A DNA stretch of 7,843 bases from Candidatus Niyogiibacteriota bacterium (GTDB lineage: Bacteria; Patescibacteriota; Minisyncoccia; HO2-45-28): contig JACOVJ010000027.1 of assembly GCA_016177385.1 (NCBI GenBank), positions 1 through 7,843 of the forward strand. Direction: 5' to 3'. The notes under the pieces were generated by a model. It did not search any database, had not been told where the DNA came from, and saw only the letters and a list, made by a program, of their open reading frames with translations. The position numbers and the translations under genes are program-made. Numbering within the stretch: the stretch's first letter is position 1; each line of letters opens with the position of its first letter. Below, piece after piece: positions 4,192 to 7,843 of this stretch.

Positions 4192-5952
4192 TCACGACTT
4201 CGCCGGTTTTACGCGTTCCACGATCGAGCGCACGCCGCGGATCTTCTTGATCTGCGTTTTTATTTTTTCGATCTGGTCCGGGCGTTTTTGTTGGAAGCGG
4301 ATAAGGATCGTGGAATAGACGCTTGCCCGCCGCTCGGCCGACGCCGTTTCAATGTTGATGCGGAAACGTGCAATGGCGCCCGAGATATCTTTTAAGATCC
4401 CGACGCGATCGTCCACGGTAATTTCGAATTCGGTCGCGCGCACGGGAGATTCTACGGGCGCCGCGCTTTTTAATGCGTGGCGGATCTGTGAGCGCGCAAG
4501 CGCGGTTTTGGCGAAGGCGAGCCACTCAGCGCTCGGACGTTTGTTTTTTTGCGTGAGCATCTCGACCATGTCGCCCGACGAAAGCGGATGGTCGAGGGAG
4601 ACCATTTTTGAATTCACTTTTGCGCCCACGGCGTGGTCGCCGATCTCCGAATGGATGTGATAGGCGAAATCCACGGGCGTCGCATTTTCCGGAAGGTCCA
4701 CGACGTCGCCCTTGGGGGTCAGGACAAAAATGCGATCGCGGAAAAAATCGATCTTCAACGACTCCAGATAATCCTCGGAACTTTGCGCGGCGCCGATCTT
4801 TTCTTGCCATGCTTTGAGCTGGTTGACCCACGCGAATTTTTTCCCCACGAGCCGCGTTCCGGTTTTTGGTTTTTCGGTTTCCGACCACAACCAATGCGCC
4901 GTGATGCCGTATTCGCTTTCGCGCTGCATGGTTTCGGTCCGGATCTGGAATTCGGTCGCATTGCCGCCCTCGCAAAAAACTGTGGTATGCAAACTTTGGT
5001 AGCCGTTCGGTTTCGGCAGCGCGATGTAATCTTTGATGCGGCCGGGCATGGGCGGCCAGAGCGCGTGGATCGCGCCGAGCGCGGCATAGCAATGCTCGAT
5101 CTCCGGAACCACAACGCGAAGCGCCACGAGATCGAGCACGTGGTCCCAGTTCATGTCGTAACGCGAAACCTTTTTCCACGCGCTGTAAAAGCGTTTGGCG
5201 CGGGCGGAAATGGCGACGACCGGGATACCCTCGTCATGCAAGGCGCGCTCGAGGAGCGGCTGTACTTTTTTTAAATGGTCCTCGCGTTCCGGGATCCGCT
5301 TGCGGATCTCGCGCGAAACCCAGCGGTGCTCGTCCGGATGGACATAGGCGAATGCGAGGTCTTCCAATTCTCCTTTGAGTTCTCCCATGCCGAGCCGGTC
5401 GGCGATCGGGGCATAAATATCGAGGGTTTCCGTGGCGATGCGAAGCCGCTTTTCGGGCGCCGGATGCGCCCACAGGGTTTGCATGTTATGCAGGCGGTCT
5501 ACGAGTTTTAAAATGATGACGCGGACATCTTCGGCCACCGCAAAAAACATCCGGCGCATGCTCTCGGCGGCGCGCTCTGCGCCGTGGTAGTGGATCTTAT
5601 CCACTTTCGTCACGCCGTCCACGAGCTGCGCGACCTCATCGCCGAATCGTTTCCGGACGTCCGCGAGCGATCCGCCGTCTTCGACGGTATCGTGAATGAG
5701 CGCGGCCGCGATCGTCGGCGCGTCCAATGTATAGGCGGCGGCGGTGAGCGATACGGCAATGGGATGGGTCAGATACGGGTCGCCCGAGAACCGCAATTGC
5801 TCTCGATGGATGTCGGCGGCATAGTCGAACGCGCGCCGGATGAGCTCGTATTCCACGCTTGAATATCGGTGTTCGGCGATCCGGTCGAGTTCTCGTCGGT
5901 ACGCCTCCCAATCGAGCAGTGTCTGCGGAGCGAGGTTCGCAAGATCACTCAT
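4192..5952 (-). CDS. rel: Rel/SpoT (p)ppGpp synthetase/hydrolase, short form
   Basis: 586 aa, cytosolic, makes and degrades (p)ppGpp in the stringent response. HD hydrolase domain at about 40-160: H63, H87-D88, E91-D92, and D152 with N156 (DRLHN) are all present. Synthetase domain at about 240-350: D274 (DLVALR), RIKD at 305-308, YQSLHT at 318-323, and catalytic Glu 334 in EFQIRT. The RIKD motif is the RxKD type of bifunctional Rel/SpoT, not the ExDD type of RelA. TGS domain at about 403-470; ACT domain at about 508-580. Between TGS and ACT only some 35 residues remain, so the helical and Cys/zinc-finger (ribosome-contacting) segments of full-length Rel (usually about 700-740 aa) are absent. 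The ATG at 5952 overlaps the topA stop by eight nucleotides; the longer open frame upstream is topA DNA in another frame. No Shine-Dalgarno site is seen, so translation is probably coupled to topA. Confidence 0.95.
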   Translation of the reverse strand: MSDLANLAPQTLLDWEAYRRELDRIAEHRYSSVEYELIRRAFDYAADIHREQLRFSGDPYLTHPIAVSLTAAAYTLDAPTIAAALIHDTVEDGGSLADVRKRFGDEVAQLVDGVTKVDKIHYHGAERAAESMRRMFFAVAEDVRVIILKLVDRLHNMQTLWAHPAPEKRLRIATETLDIYAPIADRLGMGELKGELEDLAFAYVHPDEHRWVSREIRKRIPEREDHLKKVQPLLERALHDEGIPVVAISARAKRFYSAWKKVSRYDMNWDHVLDLVALRVVVPEIEHCYAALGAIHALWPPMPGRIKDYIALPKPNGYQSLHTTVFCEGGNATEFQIRTETMQRESEYGITAHWLWSETEKPKTGTRLVGKKFAWVNQLKAWQEKIGAAQSSEDYLESLKIDFFRDRIFVLTPKGDVVDLPENATPVDFAYHIHSEIGDHAVGAKVNSKMVSLDHPLSSGDMVEMLTQKNKRPSAEWLAFAKTALARSQIRHALKSAAPVESPVRATEFEITVDDRVGILKDISGAIARFRINIETASAERRASVYSTILIRFQQKRPDQIEKIKTQIKKIRGVRSIVERVKPAKS

Positions 5953-7843
5953 CGTTTTTTGCTTTTTGTTTTTTCCCCTTGAATGAGCAGGATTTATTCG
6001 AACATTTTTCTCCGGAGGGCGTTTCGATGAGGGGGGAGCCGCATTCGATGCAGAGTTTTCCGGTCGGTTTTCTCCAGGACGCGAATGAACATTTCGGCCA
6101 GCGTGAACAGCCGTAGAACAGGCGCTTGGTTTTCGTGCGGCGTTCGACAACCGTGCCTTCGGCGCAGAGCGGGCAGACGATGTTGAGGGAGACCGGCGGC
6201 AGAGCCTCGGTATATTTGCATTCCGGAAAGCCCGAACACGCGATAAAGCGGCCGAAGCGGCCGTGCCGGATCATCAGGGGTTTGCCGCATGTGGGGCAGG
6301 CGCGGTCCAAGGGCTCGGTAAGATTTTCTTTCGCGACGGTTTCGTATTTTGTTTTGAGATTCTCGGCGAACGGCGTGTAAAATTCCTGGAGCACCGGGCG
6401 CCATTCTTTTTGGCCGGACGCGATCGAGTCGAGCTTTTCCTCCATGGAGCGCGTAAAATCCACATCCACGATATCGGCGAAATGCTCGACTAAAAGCGTG
6501 ATCACTTTTTCTCCGATCTCGGTGGGCGAAAACCGTTTGTCGTCATCGCGCACGACATACCCTCGTTCTTCGAGCGTCGAGATCGTCGGCGCATACGTGG
6601 ACGGGCGGCCAATGCCTGATTCCTCAAGTGTTTTTACGAGCGAAGCATCGCTGTAGCGCGCCGGTCCTTTGGTTTGGTGTTCCACGCCTTCAACGCCCGC
6701 AGACGCCACGCTTTCTCCCTCGGCAAGCTCCGGAAGAATGACGTCGGTGGTTTTGTAGGAATAGAGTTTCAAAAAGCCGTCGAATCGAATGACGGAACCC
6801 GTTCCTTTGAGCCCGTAGGACTTTTTGCCGTGAGCGCGGATCATGAGACGGGTTTCGTCAAAGAGCGCTTCCGGCATTTGAGACGCCATGAAGCGCCGCC
6901 AGATCAATTCATACAAGCGCGCTTGTGCGGAATCCTTGGATTTCTCTTTTACCGCATCCGGCGTTCGGGCGGGGTCCGTGGGTCGGATGGCTTCGTGGGC
7001 CTCCTGGGCGAGTTTTGACGACGTTTTGAATCGGCGCCCGCCGCGGATAGCGTAATCCGGTCCGAATGATGCGTTCAAGTGTTCATAGGCTGCGTGCAGG
7101 GCCTCGGGCGCGATCGCGAACGAATCCGTGCGCATGTAGGTGATGAGGCCGGTTTCGTAGAGTTGTTGCGCGATCGTCATGGTTTTTTTGGCGGAAAATC
7201 CCAATCGGCCGAAGGCGTCTTGCTGGAGCGTGGATGTCGTGAACGGCGGGTTCGGGGAACGCACGCGCTTTCTTTTTTCAAGCGTCCCAATGGAGAAAGC
7301 CGCTTTTTCCAGGTCCTGTAGGATCGCGTCGGTTTCCGTTTTGTCGAGAAGCCCGGGCTTTTCAATGGTTTTTGCGTCGATCGTGTCGAGCGTGACGTGA
7401 AAGGGAGTACATTCGTTGGTCGAACGCCCGGTGCACTGTTGTTTTTGAAGCGCCGCCTCCACGGTCCAGAATGTTTGCGGCTTGAAGGCGCGTATCTCGT
7501 TCTCGCGTTCCACAATGAGGCGGAGCGCTACGGATTGGACGCGTCCAGCTGAGAGCCCGCTCATGACCTTGCGCCACAAGAACGGGGAAAGTTTATACCC
7601 CACCAGACGGTCGAGAACGCGGCGCGCCTGTTGGGCATCCACCAGATGCATATCGATGGTGCGTGGATGTTCGAGCGCTTCGAGGACCGCTTTTTTGGTG
7701 ATCTCATGAAAAACGATACGGTCCATCGGTGCCGGCGTTTTTTCTTTTTTCTTATCCGGACCGAGCGCTTGTTCGATGTGCCATGCGATCGCTTCGCCTT
7801 CGCGGTCCTCGTCGGTCGCGAGGATGATGCGGGTGGCCTCGGC
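5945..7843 (-). CDS. topA: DNA topoisomerase I (type IA), N-terminus beyond the window
   Basis: 632 residues are visible; about 100 N-terminal residues lie beyond the right edge. The enzyme relaxes negative supercoils by cutting one strand through a 5'-phosphotyrosine. Seen: the Toprim metal motif TDEDREGEAIAWH with D11, D13 and E15 of the visible part; SGLSAGRVQSVALRLI; the active-site Tyr 236 in GLITYMRTDS (codon 7138-7136); HEAIRPTD; and the conserved GRPSTYAPTISTLEERGYV. Three C-terminal four-Cys zinc ribbons follow, at about 516-542 (CPTC...C...FPEC), 557-585 (CPLC...C...WPKC) and 598-619 (CIEC...C...C), then a lysine-rich tail, as is common in bacterial TopA. The TGA at 5947-5945 overlaps the rel start. 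It is probably the first visible gene of a topA-rel unit; its promoter is outside the window. An ATG at 7726 lies inside the gene and is not the start. Confidence 0.97.
   Translation of the reverse strand, partial: AEATRIILATDEDREGEAIAWHIEQALGPDKKKEKTPAPMDRIVFHEITKKAVLEALEHPRTIDMHLVDAQQARRVLDRLVGYKLSPFLWRKVMSGLSAGRVQSVALRLIVERENEIRAFKPQTFWTVEAALQKQQCTGRSTNECTPFHVTLDTIDAKTIEKPGLLDKTETDAILQDLEKAAFSIGTLEKRKRVRSPNPPFTTSTLQQDAFGRLGFSAKKTMTIAQQLYETGLITYMRTDSFAIAPEALHAAYEHLNASFGPDYAIRGGRRFKTSSKLAQEAHEAIRPTDPARTPDAVKEKSKDSAQARLYELIWRRFMASQMPEALFDETRLMIRAHGKKSYGLKGTGSVIRFDGFLKLYSYKTTDVILPELAEGESVASAGVEGVEHQTKGPARYSDASLVKTLEESGIGRPSTYAPTISTLEERGYVVRDDDKRFSPTEIGEKVITLLVEHFADIVDVDFTRSMEEKLDSIASGQKEWRPVLQEFYTPFAENLKTKYETVAKENLTEPLDRACPTCGKPLMIRHGRFGRFIACSGFPECKYTEALPPVSLNIVCPLCAEGTVVERRTKTKRLFYGCSRWPKCSFASWRKPTGKLCIECGSPLIETPSGEKCSNKSCSFKGKKQKAKNDE

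Noticed and set aside
4633..5274. 213-aa open frame on the + strand inside rel
   Set aside because: Shadow of a high-G+C gene on the other strand. No family features.
5953..6150. 66-residue N-terminal extension of Rel
   Set aside because: It is the topA 3' end read in another frame. The Rel family N-terminus fits the ATG at 5952.
1..7843. CRISPR array, insertion sequence, prophage or defence island
   Set aside because: No spaced direct repeats, transposase, integrase or defence-type domains were seen on either strand.

Overview
The window is compact bacterial DNA with short intergenic gaps, overlapping genes and about 60% G+C in the sampled core genes. TGA acts as a stop at the end of several genes, so the code looks standard. 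That argues against lineages that recode UGA, such as Gracilibacteria and SR1. A tRNA without an encoded CCA, a LAGLIDADG endonuclease gene beside the tRNA, a shortened Rel protein and general compaction all suggest a Candidate Phyla Radiation (Patescibacteria) genome. This is an inference from style; no marker in the window proves it.

Left part (1-2274). The 3' end of folD (+) meets a leftward pyrimidine pair, dcd followed by pyrE (-). A bidirectional hairpin terminator lies between them. The end of folD carries a perfect 19-bp inverted repeat that encodes its last residues. As assembled, the dcd frame runs 232 nt into pyrE, although the recognisable Dcd fold ends before pyrE starts. Upstream of dcd is a small cysteine-rich protein gene (-) with a near-perfect Shine-Dalgarno sequence, separated from dcd by a probable terminator.

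Middle part (2275-3177). A two-motif LAGLIDADG homing endonuclease gene (-), about 42% G+C, starts 23 nt after the 3' end of tRNA-Leu(CAA) on the same strand. It probably depends on the tRNA promoter. The tRNA and parB are divergent, and their predicted -35 boxes overlap.

Right part (3178-7843). parB (+) has no parA beside it. It converges, with only 9 nt between stops, on a bifunctional-type (p)ppGpp synthetase/hydrolase gene (-). That gene overlaps the end of topA (-) by 8 nt, so topA and rel look like one translationally coupled unit. topA runs off the right edge, with its N-terminus missing.

Together the genes cover one-carbon and pyrimidine nucleotide supply (folD, dcd, pyrE), DNA topology and segregation (topA, parB) and the stringent response (rel). 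They form a housekeeping neighbourhood with one selfish insertion, the endonuclease. No CRISPR array, transposase, prophage or toxin-antitoxin pair is visible. No clearly new multi-gene system is present. The most unusual items are the tRNA-linked endonuclease, the palindrome fused to folD and the dcd/pyrE overlap.
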